From assembly GCA_022826945.1 (NCBI GenBank), contig JAJDTY010000010.1, positions 1 to 58,111 on the forward strand: a DNA stretch of 58,111 nucleotides. Reading direction: 5' to 3'. Below are positions 24,639 to 32,997 of the stretch, piece by piece. The notes below the pieces were generated by a model. That model made no database searches and had not been told where the DNA came from. It saw nothing but the letters and a program-made list of their open reading frames with translations. Each line of letters opens with the position of its first letter. Positions within the stretch are counted from its first letter, which is position 1. The position numbers and the translations under genes are program-made. This DNA comes from Candidatus Binatia bacterium (GTDB taxonomy: Bacteria > Desulfobacterota > Binatia > Bin18).

Positions 24639-27074
24639 ATGTCTCAGCATTCACTAACCACCGCCCCGCCCTCAACAGAAGGTCGGCGTCTCTTTGATTT
24701 GCAGGCTCAGTATATTGCCGACCTCACTCCTCTCCCCAATCTTGCCTATGCTACGGTGGTCAGAAGCCCGTATGCGCATGCGCGTATCCACGGTATTGAT
24801 CCAAGCGCCGCGCTGGCGCTGCCCGGGGTCATAACCGTGCTGACCGGCCGGGAAGTCCAAGCGTGGAGCCGTCCGTTTGCGGTGGCTGCCGAACGTCCGG
24901 GGCGGTACTACTCCTGCGCCATCGATAAGGTGCGCTACGTCGGCGAGCCGGTCGCTGTTGTGGTGGCCACCGACCGCTATGTTGCCGAAGACGCCCGCGA
25001 TACAATCGAGGTGGAGTATGAGCCCCTGCCTGCCGTCGTTGGTGTTGAGGCGGCCATGCAGCCCTCGGCTCCCACGCTGCACGAGGAACTGGAAACCAAT
25101 GTCGCCATTGATCGTCATCTCACCTATGGTGATGTGGCGGCGGTCTTCAGGGTGGCGGATATTGTGTTCTCACAGCGCTATGTTTTCCCTCGCTATCAAT
25201 CCTTTCCACTCGAAACGTACGGGATTATCGCAAGCTGGAATCCGTCCGCGTCCCAGGTCAATTTTTGGGCCAACTTCCACGGACCGTATAGCATGCTGGC
25301 GGTTTTGGCTGGAGCGCTGCGGGTTCCCCTCAGCAAGCTGCGGGTAGTGACACCACCGGATGTCGGTGGTTCGTTTGGCAACAAGATCGCCCTGTATCCC
25401 TATATGGCCTTGATGGCGCTGGCGTCTCGGAAAGCCGGTCGGCCGGTCAAGTGGATCGAAGACCGCCTGGAATCGCTCAGTGCCAGCTCGACCGGAACGG
25501 ACCGCGTGACGGAAATTACAGTCGCGGCTCGCAACGACGGCCAACTGCTCGGCCTCAAAATGCGTCTCATGGACAACGTAGGGGCGTATATTCGTGCGCC
25601 GGAACCCGGCTGCCTGTTCCGTCCGATCGGCAATTTTATGAACGCCTACAAGATCGAGCATCTTGAGGTCAACGCCGTGGCGGTCATGACGAATGTCTGT
25701 CCCAGCGGGCCGAATCGTGGCTATGCCTGCCAACAGCACTATTTCCCGATTGAGCGCGCGATTGACGAACTCGCTCTGAAGCTTGGCAAAGACCCGGCCA
25801 CGGTCCGGTTGCAAAATCTTATCCAGTCCCAGGATATCCCCTACCGAACGGTGACGGGCGGACTGTACGACTCCGGGGATTATCCCCGCGCCACGCAGCG
25901 AGCGCTGGAACTGAGCAATTACTGGCAAAGGCGTCAGTCTACGGGGGCTGCGGGTCCGAGCGAGGCCGCAGTGTGGCGCGGGGTTGGTATGGCGGTGGCG
26001 ATCGATCCTTCGGGCTCGAATATGGGTTATATCGATGTCAGCAAGAAAGCCACGCAGCGCCGTCCCAACCTCGTCCGGGTCGGCTCCGCGCAGACGACCC
26101 GGATCTATTTGGACGCCACCGGCGGTGTCACGGTTGAGCTGGAGACCGCAGCCCATGGGCAGGGACAGGAAACGACAGCCGCGTTTATTGTCGCCCAGGC
26201 CCTGGGTATTGCGCCGGCGGACGTGACGGTCATCGCCGGGATGGACACCGGTTCCAGGCCGTGGTCGGTGTCTTCGGGCAGCTATTCCAGTCGTTTTGGT
26301 GCGGTCGGGGCCAGTTCCATTGTCGCGGCTGCCAGACGGTTGCAAGAGAATCTTCGCCAAGCGGCGGCCTACTTCCTGGACAGCGACGCGAGTCGCCTCC
26401 GCATCCAGGCGGGCCGGATTGTATCGCTCGATAACGCGCAGCTTGGTCTGTCCTTGAAAGACGTGGCGGCGCGCCTGCACTGGTCGACCGGAACGCTGCC
26501 GCCGCATCTGGAGACGGCCACTCAGGTCGAGGGTACGTTTGTTGCCAGCGAGCTTGACTATCCAAACGAGTACGATCAGGTGAACTCTTCTGCGGTCTAT
26601 GCGTTTACTGCGGATGTGGCTGTGGTTGAGATCGACAAAGAGACGCTCGATATTCGGGTGACCGACTATATCACCGTGCATGACGCCGGAAATATCCTGC
26701 ACCCCCAGATCGCCCGAGGGCAGTTCGTCGGCGGTCTTTTGCACGGCCTGGCTGGCGCGCTGTACGAGGAGTTGCGCTACACCGAGACAGGTGATTTCCT
26801 GACCGGAACGCTGATGGACTATCTGTGTCCGACGGTAAGCGAAATGCCGGGCAATATTGTGACGGACCATATTGTGCTGCCGACCCCCCAGGCGCTAACC
26901 GGGGCAAAGGGGGTCGGGGAGAGCACCGCCCAGACCGCGCCGATTGCCATTGCCAATGCAGTAGCCGATGCCGTCCGCCATCTGGGTCTTGAGATTACCG
27001 AATTACCCCTGACCCCCGACAAGCTGTGGCAGCAGTTGGAGGCCCGTCTTGCAGGAGAGCCGGCATGCACTTAG
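24639..27074 (+). CDS. Molybdenum hydroxylase large, molybdopterin-binding subunit (CoxL/HmfA-like)
   Basis: About 811 residues from ATG 24639, the nearest start that gives the family's N-terminal segment (AQYIADLTPLP, YATVVRSPYAHARI); it has no clear ribosome site and a TTG at 24552 is also in frame. Molybdopterin-cytosine-dinucleotide features: PDVGGSFGNKIALYPYM, SGPNRGYACQQ in place of the AYRGAGR loop of CO dehydrogenase, AHGQGQETTAAFI, and the active-site Glu near the C-terminus in KGVGESTAQTAP. The lack of the CoxL active loop (AYXCSFR) argues against CO oxidation; an aromatic or heteroaromatic acyl-CoA substrate fits better given the ligase gene downstream. Confidence 0.85.
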   Translation: MSQHSLTTAPPSTEGRRLFDLQAQYIADLTPLPNLAYATVVRSPYAHARIHGIDPSAALALPGVITVLTGREVQAWSRPFAVAAERPGRYYSCAIDKVRYVGEPVAVVVATDRYVAEDARDTIEVEYEPLPAVVGVEAAMQPSAPTLHEELETNVAIDRHLTYGDVAAVFRVADIVFSQRYVFPRYQSFPLETYGIIASWNPSASQVNFWANFHGPYSMLAVLAGALRVPLSKLRVVTPPDVGGSFGNKIALYPYMALMALASRKAGRPVKWIEDRLESLSASSTGTDRVTEITVAARNDGQLLGLKMRLMDNVGAYIRAPEPGCLFRPIGNFMNAYKIEHLEVNAVAVMTNVCPSGPNRGYACQQHYFPIERAIDELALKLGKDPATVRLQNLIQSQDIPYRTVTGGLYDSGDYPRATQRALELSNYWQRRQSTGAAGPSEAAVWRGVGMAVAIDPSGSNMGYIDVSKKATQRRPNLVRVGSAQTTRIYLDATGGVTVELETAAHGQGQETTAAFIVAQALGIAPADVTVIAGMDTGSRPWSVSSGSYSSRFGAVGASSIVAAARRLQENLRQAAAYFLDSDASRLRIQAGRIVSLDNAQLGLSLKDVAARLHWSTGTLPPHLETATQVEGTFVASELDYPNEYDQVNSSAVYAFTADVAVVEIDKETLDIRVTDYITVHDAGNILHPQIARGQFVGGLLHGLAGALYEELRYTETGDFLTGTLMDYLCPTVSEMPGNIVTDHIVLPTPQALTGAKGVGESTAQTAPIAIANAVADAVRHLGLEITELPLTPDKLWQQLEARLAGEPACT

Positions 27075-28630
27075 CCAATCTCATCGACCTGGCAGTCGCG
27101 CGCTATCCCGAGGCGGAGGCCGTTATCGATGGCGACCGGCGGCTGACCTACCACGCCTGGCGGACACGGATCCGCCGGGTGGCGTATGCCCTACAGGCGC
27201 GTGGTATTCGTCCCGGCGACCACGTCGTATTCCTGCTGAAAAACCGGCTTGAACACGCGACTGCGTACTGGGCGTGTCAGCGGATCGGCGCTATTGCGAC
27301 GCCGCTGAACTGGCGCTGGCCGGCCGGGGATATCGCCTTTTGTGTTCAGGACGCGGAAGCGGTCACGGTCATATGTGAACAGGCCAGCCTGGCCGCGGTC
27401 CAGGCGGCGCGTCCCGCACTGTCAAGCGTGCATACCTGGATTTACGTTGGCGACACGGCCCCGGCCGATTACCTCGCTTTTTCTACTTTGCTAGAGGACG
27501 ATGGAGCCGCCGAGGCTCCGCCAGCCGAGGTCTCCGAAGCCGCTATCAGCATCATGTTGTATACGTCCGGCACAACCGGGCGGCCAAAAGGAGTGCCGCG
27601 CACGCATCGGGCCGAGTACAGCGCGGCCCTCGCGCACAGCCTTCAGAGCCAGAACAGCCTCCGCGATCGCACCCTCGGAGTCATGCCGCTCTATCATACC
27701 ATGGGTATCCGCTCGACGATTGTCATGGCCTTGCTGAACGGTTGCCTGATCTGCCTGCCGGACTGGAGCCCGGAGGCGGCCGCGCACCTGATTGCAAGTG
27801 AGCGGGTCACTGCGCTCTATCTCGTGCCGACGCTCTATCACGATCTGGTCAATGCGCCGGCTTTCACTCGGCAGGCCGCGGCGAGCGTCACTAAGCTGGG
27901 TTATGCTGGAGCGCCCATGTCCGGCACCCTGACTCGGCAGGTTGCGGATATGTTCCAGCCGCGGGTTTTTGTCAATCATCTAGGGAGTACCGAAATTTAT
28001 ACGTTCACGATCTGTGATCGTGTCTTGGAGAAACCGACCTGTGCCGGACGTGCCGGTGTCTTCAGCCAGGTGCGCATCGTGCGGGCCGATGCCGACGGCC
28101 AGGGTGATCCGGATGATATTCTCCCTCGAGGTGAAACCGGGGAGCTGATTGTCAGCCTCGCGTCGCCCGAAGCGTTTCAGGGCTATTGGCGGCGCCCCGA
28201 GGCGGATGAAAAAGCGCTACGGGGCGGCTGGTATTTTAGCGGTGACCTTGTGTACCAGGACGAAGACGGAGATATTTTCACCGTTGGCCGGGTGGATGAT
28301 ATGATCATCAGCGGTGGGGAGAATATCTATCCGATTGAGGTTGAGGAGGTGATCTCTCGTCATTCCCAGGTTGATGAAGCCTGTGTCGTCGGTCTGCCGG
28401 ACCAGCGCTGGGGCCAAGTGGTCACCGCCTTTGTTGTCCCCAAACGGAAAGCTGACGGGAGTTTCGTGGCGATGAAGGCGGCCGACCTGGACGCCTTCTG
28501 TCGTCGGACCGCAGACTTTGCCGACTTCAAACGTCCTCGGCGCTATGAGTTCGTGCCCGGATTACCCAAGAGCCCGACAGGCAAACTACTCCGCCGCCGG
28601 CTGCTCGAGGGCGAATATGAGACGGTGTGA
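27065..28630 (+). CDS. AMP-dependent acyl-CoA ligase
   Basis: 521 residues. Activates a carboxylic acid to its CoA thioester with ATP. The P-loop LYTSGTTGRPKGVP, the adenylate motif GYWRRPEADEKAL, the hinge GWYFSGDLVYQDEDGDIF, and the late VDDMIISGGENIYP and LPKSPTGKLLRRRL with its catalytic Lys are all in place. The start ATG at 27065 overlaps the end of the molybdenum subunit by 10 bases and has an AGGAGAG site; a longer start at 27026 is less plausible. Linked to a three-subunit molybdenum hydroxylase and an enoyl-CoA hydratase-fold enzyme it suits the first step of the furoate or a similar aromatic-acid pathway. Confidence 0.85.
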   Translation: MHLANLIDLAVARYPEAEAVIDGDRRLTYHAWRTRIRRVAYALQARGIRPGDHVVFLLKNRLEHATAYWACQRIGAIATPLNWRWPAGDIAFCVQDAEAVTVICEQASLAAVQAARPALSSVHTWIYVGDTAPADYLAFSTLLEDDGAAEAPPAEVSEAAISIMLYTSGTTGRPKGVPRTHRAEYSAALAHSLQSQNSLRDRTLGVMPLYHTMGIRSTIVMALLNGCLICLPDWSPEAAAHLIASERVTALYLVPTLYHDLVNAPAFTRQAAASVTKLGYAGAPMSGTLTRQVADMFQPRVFVNHLGSTEIYTFTICDRVLEKPTCAGRAGVFSQVRIVRADADGQGDPDDILPRGETGELIVSLASPEAFQGYWRRPEADEKALRGGWYFSGDLVYQDEDGDIFTVGRVDDMIISGGENIYPIEVEEVISRHSQVDEACVVGLPDQRWGQVVTAFVVPKRKADGSFVAMKAADLDAFCRRTADFADFKRPRRYEFVPGLPKSPTGKLLRRRLLEGEYETV

Positions 28631-28655
28631 TGAGAAATAGAGAAGAGGAAGAACC

Positions 28656-29423
28656 ATGAGTGATGTTCTCCGTTTAGAAAAGAGCGGGGCCGAAGCAACC
28701 ATCTGGATCGACCGTCAGACGCTGATGAACACCATCACTGTGGCTATGCGCAAAGAGCTGCCCGGTCTGCTGCATCGTCTTGATACGGACGACACGGTGC
28801 GGGTGGTCATTCTTCGTGGTGCGGGCGGTAAGGCGTTTAGTGCCGGCGGTGACCTGTCTGAATTTCTGGCCCAGGCGCCGGCCGACCTGGAAGAGTGGGG
28901 GGATACACTGAGCTGGCCAGAGCGCTGTCGCAAGCCCGTGATTGCGGCCATTGACGGCTATACCATGGGGGCCGGTCTTGAACTCGCCCTGGCGTGCGAC
29001 TTTCGTATTGCGACCGACCGCTCGCTGTTCTCGTTCCCTGAAATCCGTTTGGGGATGATCCCCGGCAGTGGAGGGACGCAGCGTGCCCTGCGCCTCATCG
29101 GTATGACGCGGGCGAAGTTATTTATGATGACCGGTCGCCGTATTCCCGCCTCCCAAGCCGAGCAGTGGGGATTGATCACGCAATGCGTTCCCAGCGATGT
29201 ATTTGAGAGTGCTCTAGCCGAACTTGCGACGGAGTTGGCCGAACGTGCTCCGTTGGCCCTTCGGACCCTGAAGACAGTGCTTAATAAAGGCGCGGAGGCC
29301 CCGCTGGAAACGGCCCTGGAGTTGGAGCGCAAGTCCTACGCCTGGCTGCGCTCCACCCATGATTACGAAGAGGGGGTGAAGTCGTTTCTGGAGAAACGGG
29401 AGCCCAAGTATATTGGGCGGTAA
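28656..29423 (+). CDS. Enoyl-CoA hydratase/isomerase-family enzyme (HmfE-like?)
   Basis: 255 residues, crotonase length. The oxyanion-hole segments are GKAFSAGGDLSEF and AIDGYTMGAGLELALACDF, and FPEIRLGMIPGSGGTQR carries the catalytic-glutamate region of the family with GSGGT as expected. The end LEKREPKYIGR is common. In the 2-furoate (hmf) pathway of Cupriavidus the hydrolase of 2-oxoglutaryl-CoA is a crotonase-fold protein, encoded together with a molybdenum hydroxylase and an acyl-CoA ligase; this gene has the same company. Ordinary hydratase or isomerase activity is equally consistent with the sequence. AGAGGAAG precedes the ATG. Confidence 0.85.
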   Translation: MSDVLRLEKSGAEATIWIDRQTLMNTITVAMRKELPGLLHRLDTDDTVRVVILRGAGGKAFSAGGDLSEFLAQAPADLEEWGDTLSWPERCRKPVIAAIDGYTMGAGLELALACDFRIATDRSLFSFPEIRLGMIPGSGGTQRALRLIGMTRAKLFMMTGRRIPASQAEQWGLITQCVPSDVFESALAELATELAERAPLALRTLKTVLNKGAEAPLETALELERKSYAWLRSTHDYEEGVKSFLEKREPKYIGR

Positions 29424-29462
29424 CCCTTTCGTGCCCCAGGAGAGATTGGAGGTCTACTCCCC

Positions 29463-30038
29463 ATGCCAAATACCCAGCCCAAACTCTATCTTGCCGGACC
29501 TGAAGTCTTTCGGCCCGACGCCATTGAGTACGCGCAGACGCAGCGCGACCTGTGCGTCCAATATGGCTTCGTTGGCCTCCATCCCATGGACAACAATGTA
29601 GACCTGAGTGACAGCTCGATGCGGACAGCCACGAGAATCTATCGGGGCGATATCGGTCAGATCAAAGCCTGCGATATTGTTATTGCGAACTGTAATGCCT
29701 TTCGGGGAGCGTTAATCGACGACGGGACGGCGTACGAGCTGGGGTATGGCAACGCCCTCGGTAAGTCAACATACGGCTATATTGAACGGTTGCTTCCAGA
29801 GCGGGAACTCCTCCAGGAAAGGTGTGTTTTTACCACCCTGCCGGACGGACGAAAGGTCGATCAGGATGGCTTTCTTCTGGTTGACGACTTTGGGACCTCG
29901 ATCAATCTCATGATGCAGTGCGGCATGCTCGATAGTGGTGGACGGTTAGTGGAGGGAGATTTTGAGACCTGTCTAAAAGCGATTCGACACGATTTGGATA
30001 GTGGTACGCTTCTGCTGACCCCGTCCGAAACGGACTAG
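29463..30038 (+). CDS. Nucleoside 2-deoxyribosyltransferase
   Basis: 191 residues. Transfers or hydrolyses 2-deoxyribose on nucleosides. The Rossmann-like start LYLAGPEVFRPDAIEYA, RGDIGQIKACDIVIANCNAFRG and the nucleophilic Glu in DDGTAYELGYGNALGKSTYGY are the family's usual three segments. A strong GGAGG site precedes the ATG. The gene is on its own, in the direction of the preceding degradative operon; it shares the palindromic stop CTAG with the convergent small gene to its right. Confidence 0.8.
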   Translation: MPNTQPKLYLAGPEVFRPDAIEYAQTQRDLCVQYGFVGLHPMDNNVDLSDSSMRTATRIYRGDIGQIKACDIVIANCNAFRGALIDDGTAYELGYGNALGKSTYGYIERLLPERELLQERCVFTTLPDGRKVDQDGFLLVDDFGTSINLMMQCGMLDSGGRLVEGDFETCLKAIRHDLDSGTLLLTPSETD

Positions 30039-30241
30039 ATCAATTTGAGGGCTTCTTGGGTTAAGCGCCTCAGTGCCTGTCGCATCAGCTGTTCGATCGC
30101 TCTGACTTCTTGTGCTTCCAGCGCTACCTGGGTGTAAATCTCCTGACCGGACAGCGTCTTCGATTGTACGTGGAGCGTCGCCCCCCCAAGTGTGTCCCCG
30201 GTTTCATCTGCATAGCTCAAGTCAATCTGCTGTACACGCAT
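30035..30241 (-). CDS. Small hypothetical protein, 68 aa
   Basis: From ATG 30241, preceded by GGGGGAGG at 7 bases, giving MRVQQIDLSYADETGDTL and an end rich in helix-forming residues (EAQEVRAIEQLMRQALRRLTQEALKLI). A longer in-frame version to 30358 would add a Cys-pair segment (HCPLCLNG) but has no ribosome site. No family recognised. Convergent with the deoxyribosyltransferase gene, sharing CTAG at 30035-30038. Confidence 0.55.
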   Translation of the reverse strand: MRVQQIDLSYADETGDTLGGATLHVQSKTLSGQEIYTQVALEAQEVRAIEQLMRQALRRLTQEALKLI

Positions 30242-30360
30242 GGTGGGCCTCCCCCGCTTCTCTCGTGACCTGTATAGCCTCAATAGCCATCCGTCTGAAG
30301 AGCGCAACACAGATTGGTGTTGACCGTTGAGACAAAGCGGACAATGAGTGAGCGGCATGA

Positions 30361-30450
30361 ATGGACATTTATCTCATCCGGTGTAATCTCCAGGGCCTTG
30401 GAGAGCAGCTTCCCCGATTTATGGTCAGGGATAGGAGAAAGGTGAGTTAG
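30361..30450 (+). pseudogene. Decayed partial copy of a DUF6614-type gene start
   Basis: Bases from about 30341 to 30400 closely resemble those at 31001-31060, which begin the intact gene at 31021: the leader ...atgagtgagcgg is shared, then atggac, and MDIYLIRCNL here corresponds to MDVYHIWCNL there. After some 12 residues the similarity ends and the frame stops at 30448-30450. It looks like a duplicated first part of the gene, with the acetyltransferase gene between the two copies. Confidence 0.55.
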
Positions 30451-30455
30451 AAAAT

Positions 30456-31004
30456 ATGGTTGAACAATCCTCGTCTTCTTCACCTCAGACAGTCGAAACC
30501 GAGCGCTTACTCCTCCGTCCGTTTGTGGATGACGATTTTGTTGCTTATGAAAGGGTTCGGGCGAATCCCGAAGTGGCTCGGTATCTGCCCGGTGGAATAG
30601 AGGCTGTGAAGAGTGCGCCCGAAAGGGCACGACAAACTATACAGGTCTTTGCACGACATTGGCGGGAGCGGGGCTTTGGGCCCTGGGCAGTTATCGACAA
30701 TCAGACGAGAGTATTGATCGGACACTGCGGCCTGCGTTACTTGTCCGAGTTTGATGCAGTCGAGCTGCTATATGCCTTAGATCCTTCAGCGTGGGGGAAA
30801 GGCTTGGCAACCGAAGCCGCCCGCGCCGCGATTGACTACGGTCGGACAGAACTTGGCCTGCCTCGGATTATTGCGCTCGCTTTACCAGACAATCATGCCT
30901 CTCGGCGTGTGATGGAGCGAGTGGGGATGCGGTATGTCAAGATGGCATCCTTCCAGGGCTACGATGTGGTACTCTATGAAGTGACTCTTAGGCTAAGCGG
31001 ATAG
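30456..31004 (+). CDS. GNAT-family N-acetyltransferase (RimJ-like)
   Basis: 182 residues. Acetyl-CoA-dependent N-acetyltransferase of the RimJ/RimL-like branch. Typical segments are VETERLLLRPFVDDDFVAY at the start, GPWAVIDNQTRVLIGHCGLRYL, ELLYALDPSAWGKGLATEAARA with the acetyl-CoA-binding Q/R-x2-G-x-A pattern, and LPDNHASRRVMERVGMRYV near the end. Substrate unknown, possibly an antibiotic or a ribosomal protein. Start 30456 is 5 bases after the stop of the decayed copy, with a weak site AAGGTGAG. The gene lies between the two copies of the DUF6614 leader. Confidence 0.85.
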   Translation: MVEQSSSSSPQTVETERLLLRPFVDDDFVAYERVRANPEVARYLPGGIEAVKSAPERARQTIQVFARHWRERGFGPWAVIDNQTRVLIGHCGLRYLSEFDAVELLYALDPSAWGKGLATEAARAAIDYGRTELGLPRIIALALPDNHASRRVMERVGMRYVKMASFQGYDVVLYEVTLRLSG

Positions 31005-31020
31005 TGAGTGAGCGGTAAGA

Positions 31021-31371
31021 ATGGACGTCTACCATATCTGGTGCAACCTCAAGGACGGCGTCAGGGACGTGGAGTTTACGGATCGTGCTCGGCAGTATTT
31101 CGAACATCTCCAAGCCGAAGGCTTCCTTGCCAGTTATCGAATAACGCGCCGAAAACTTGGCCTTGGCCCCGACCATCTGCCTGAGTTCCATATTATGCTC
31201 GACTTTGAAAACTTGTCGCATCTGGACACTGCGTTTCACCATGTCTCAACTCGTAGCGATCCAGTTGAGAGTTTTCACCAAGCGGTGAATGCGAAAGTGA
31301 AAGACCTTATATTTGCACTCTATAGGGATTTCCCCGATCCTGGGCGAGTACGGGGGCAGGAGAAATTTTAG
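31021..31371 (+). CDS. DUF6614-type protein
   Basis: 116 residues. The start MDVYHIWCNLKDGVRDVEF, then RRKLGLGPDHLPEFHIML and AVNAKVKDLIFALYRDFPDP at the end form the conserved body I recognise as DUF6614; the function is unknown. It is 16 bases after the acetyltransferase stop, with the leader gtgagtgagcggtaag that also precedes the decayed copy. Probably co-transcribed with the acetyltransferase. A hairpin with a short U-rich end follows 44 bases downstream. Confidence 0.7.
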   Translation: MDVYHIWCNLKDGVRDVEFTDRARQYFEHLQAEGFLASYRITRRKLGLGPDHLPEFHIMLDFENLSHLDTAFHHVSTRSDPVESFHQAVNAKVKDLIFALYRDFPDPGRVRGQEKF

Positions 31372-31857
31372 TGAGAATGACAAGTGACTGGGGGAATTGA
31401 TCGCTACAACCAGAAGAGGGCGACCTTTCCGGAAGGGCCGCCCTCTTTGGTGCGCAGTATGCGCTAAAAATAAACTCTCAATTGTCTGTATGCCCGATTT
31501 GGCGGTCGTACAGCAGGCTTGCTCTTCACCCTAGCCGCTCCGGATTGTGCTCAATCCGTTTTCCCGATGGCCTTCTCTTGTGAGCCGACCGTTGTCGACT
31601 CCGTACTTTCGAGCACGACAGTCAGGCCGGGTCTGAGCATCAGAAGGATGAACTCAATAGCCGCTGCCTCACGCGGGCGCTGCCCACCGTTGGCGGGCGG
31701 TTATTTTCCGGCGGACTTTCCATTCGCACCTCCTGTCTCCCCCGTGGAGGGTTTTTCGACGGGCGCGCCGTCTTCCGATGGGTCCACCAGAGACCCGATA
31801 CTTCCTCTTACTCCTCTTGATTGTTTCGTGTCAAGTTTTTTTGAGACACAGTCTGTG
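31372..31857. other. 486-bp stretch without a convincing gene
   Basis: Apart from the terminator-like hairpin, the stretch holds a 134-codon frame on the plus strand (31519-31923) whose composition (Pro/Ser-rich) and overlap with the GYD gene make it a probable shadow. On the minus strand two consecutive short frames, separated by a TAA at 31701-31703 and ended by a TGA at 31551-31553, read a Glu/Gly/Pro-rich piece followed by FILLMLRPGLTVVLEST; I cannot assign these and would not call them a gene. Confidence 0.4.
31415..31446 (+). terminator. Hairpin downstream of the DUF6614-type gene
   Basis: agagggcg at 31415-31422 pairs with cgccctct at 31439-31446, and cctt with aagg inside, around tccgg. 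A short TTTGG follows. A fair candidate for the end of the acetyltransferase/DUF6614 transcript. Confidence 0.5.
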
Positions 31858-32163
31858 CTACCGGCCCATCTGTTTCGGTCCCATAAGTTTTTCGTGAAGC
31901 TGAGAGGTTGGAATCGCTGGTAAGGTCGTAATATGGACGGTCCCGCGTGAACTCAAGTCAACTGATAGATGGGCTACGGTTTCGTTGTCGGGCGCCTCAA
32001 TAATACTGACGAAATCATACATGCCGAGCGTCGCAAACTGGCCCGTTACTTCACAACCAAACTCTGTAATCTCTTTGTTGACTTCTTCCAGACGATTCGG
32101 GTGCTGGTGCAGGGTTTTGCTCCCTTCGGGGGTGAGGGTGCTGAGCAAGATATAGGTTGGCAT
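31858..32163 (-). CDS. GYD-domain protein
   Basis: 101 residues from the ATG at 32163, which has an AAAGGAG site; a longer frame up to 32298 lacks one. The protein starts MPTYILLSTLTPEGSKTL and has LGMYDFVSIIEAPDNETVA, the segment that gives the family its name (Gly-Tyr-Asp, here Gly-Met-Tyr-Asp), then TVHITTLPAIP. GYD proteins are small ferredoxin-like-fold domains of unknown function, often in regulatory contexts. Transcribed leftwards by itself, about 180 bases after the membrane protein gene upstream. Confidence 0.75.
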   Translation of the reverse strand: MPTYILLSTLTPEGSKTLHQHPNRLEEVNKEITEFGCEVTGQFATLGMYDFVSIIEAPDNETVAHLSVDLSSRGTVHITTLPAIPTSQLHEKLMGPKQMGR

Positions 32164-32346
32164 AACGGTCTCCTTTCTCAACTTTTTATTACTGGAAAGT
32201 CGCACTCTAGGGGGAACGTCCGGTGCGAATGTTTTTCTTCCTTCCCTCCCTGCGGGCCTCGGTGGCGGGGATCGTCCTGTACTCTTGGGAGGTCTCATTT
32301 CACCTGATCCCTCGAAAGACTTTTCGCATGATCCGGCCGGACTCCT

Positions 32347-32871
32347 TTATGGTTCAATCTGCATATCGAGATGATGCCGCCAAAAATATGCCCCCATAGC
32401 GACAGCGGCTAAGAGGTTGCCGATGATGACCGCTGGCCAGGAGAGCGCGTGTAGGACTGGTTCTGCCAATACGTGACATACCGATATAAAGCCAAACTCA
32501 AACACCACAAAGAATAAGAGGATTCCGAAACCAATCTGAGGATTACGCTCCGCAATGCCAAGCAACCACGATGCCAGCCAACCGACCGCCGTAAAGACCA
32601 GTCCATGGACCCAGGTAAACATGAATACAACCTCGAGATCGATCCCCAGGCTGTCGGATGTTGTGATTCCATCTTTGAACAATGCGGCCCCGAGAATCGA
32701 GGGCGTATAGAGTGGCTGTCCGCGGACGCTGTCAACAATGAGAAACCATACGGCGATAGTTGTGGCCCCGAGAATGCCGGCGATGAGACCTTCTCGGAGA
32801 AGCTGTGAGAGTTCTGAGGATGAAAATGTTGAGAGCCCCGAGTCCACACCTTCTGATTGTATCGTTGCCAT
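32347..32871 (-). CDS. Four-segment membrane protein, unknown function
   Basis: 174 residues with hydrophobic segments near residues 30-50, 80-103, 110-135 and 145-165. The N-terminus is polar and Ser-rich. One conserved-looking loop is FTWVHGLVFTAVGWLAS, with a His between two helices, and a second is ISVCHVLAEPVLHALSW. No family recognised. The ATG follows CAGGAGGGGAT, a strong ribosome site. The next gene upstream on the same strand is 126 bases away and has the same kind of site, so both may form a two-gene unit. Confidence 0.65.
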   Translation of the reverse strand: MATIQSEGVDSGLSTFSSSELSQLLREGLIAGILGATTIAVWFLIVDSVRGQPLYTPSILGAALFKDGITTSDSLGIDLEVVFMFTWVHGLVFTAVGWLASWLLGIAERNPQIGFGILLFFVVFEFGFISVCHVLAEPVLHALSWPAVIIGNLLAAVAMGAYFWRHHLDMQIEP

Positions 32872-32997
32872 ATCCCCTCCTGTTTTTCCTTGGAGGCGAG
32901 TGCGGTAGCGGATTGGACCGCTACCCTGTGTGAGGTCATGATCGACAAAAATACGCTAGCGCTCCTTCCTGGAAACACCGGCACGAGCAGTCAAGCG

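Noticed and set aside
25170..26870. 566-codon open frame on the minus strand, opposite the molybdenum subunit gene
   Set aside because: Arg/His/Gly-rich composition typical of the antisense of a GC-rich gene; the plus-strand gene has strong domain evidence.
24639..27074. CO dehydrogenase (form I) large subunit
   Set aside because: The active-site loop AYXCSFR is not present, and the genes downstream suggest acyl-CoA chemistry.
31519..31923. 134-codon plus-strand frame in the gap before the GYD gene
   Set aside because: No ribosome site, Pro/Ser-rich, overlaps the GYD gene on the opposite strand; no recognisable product.
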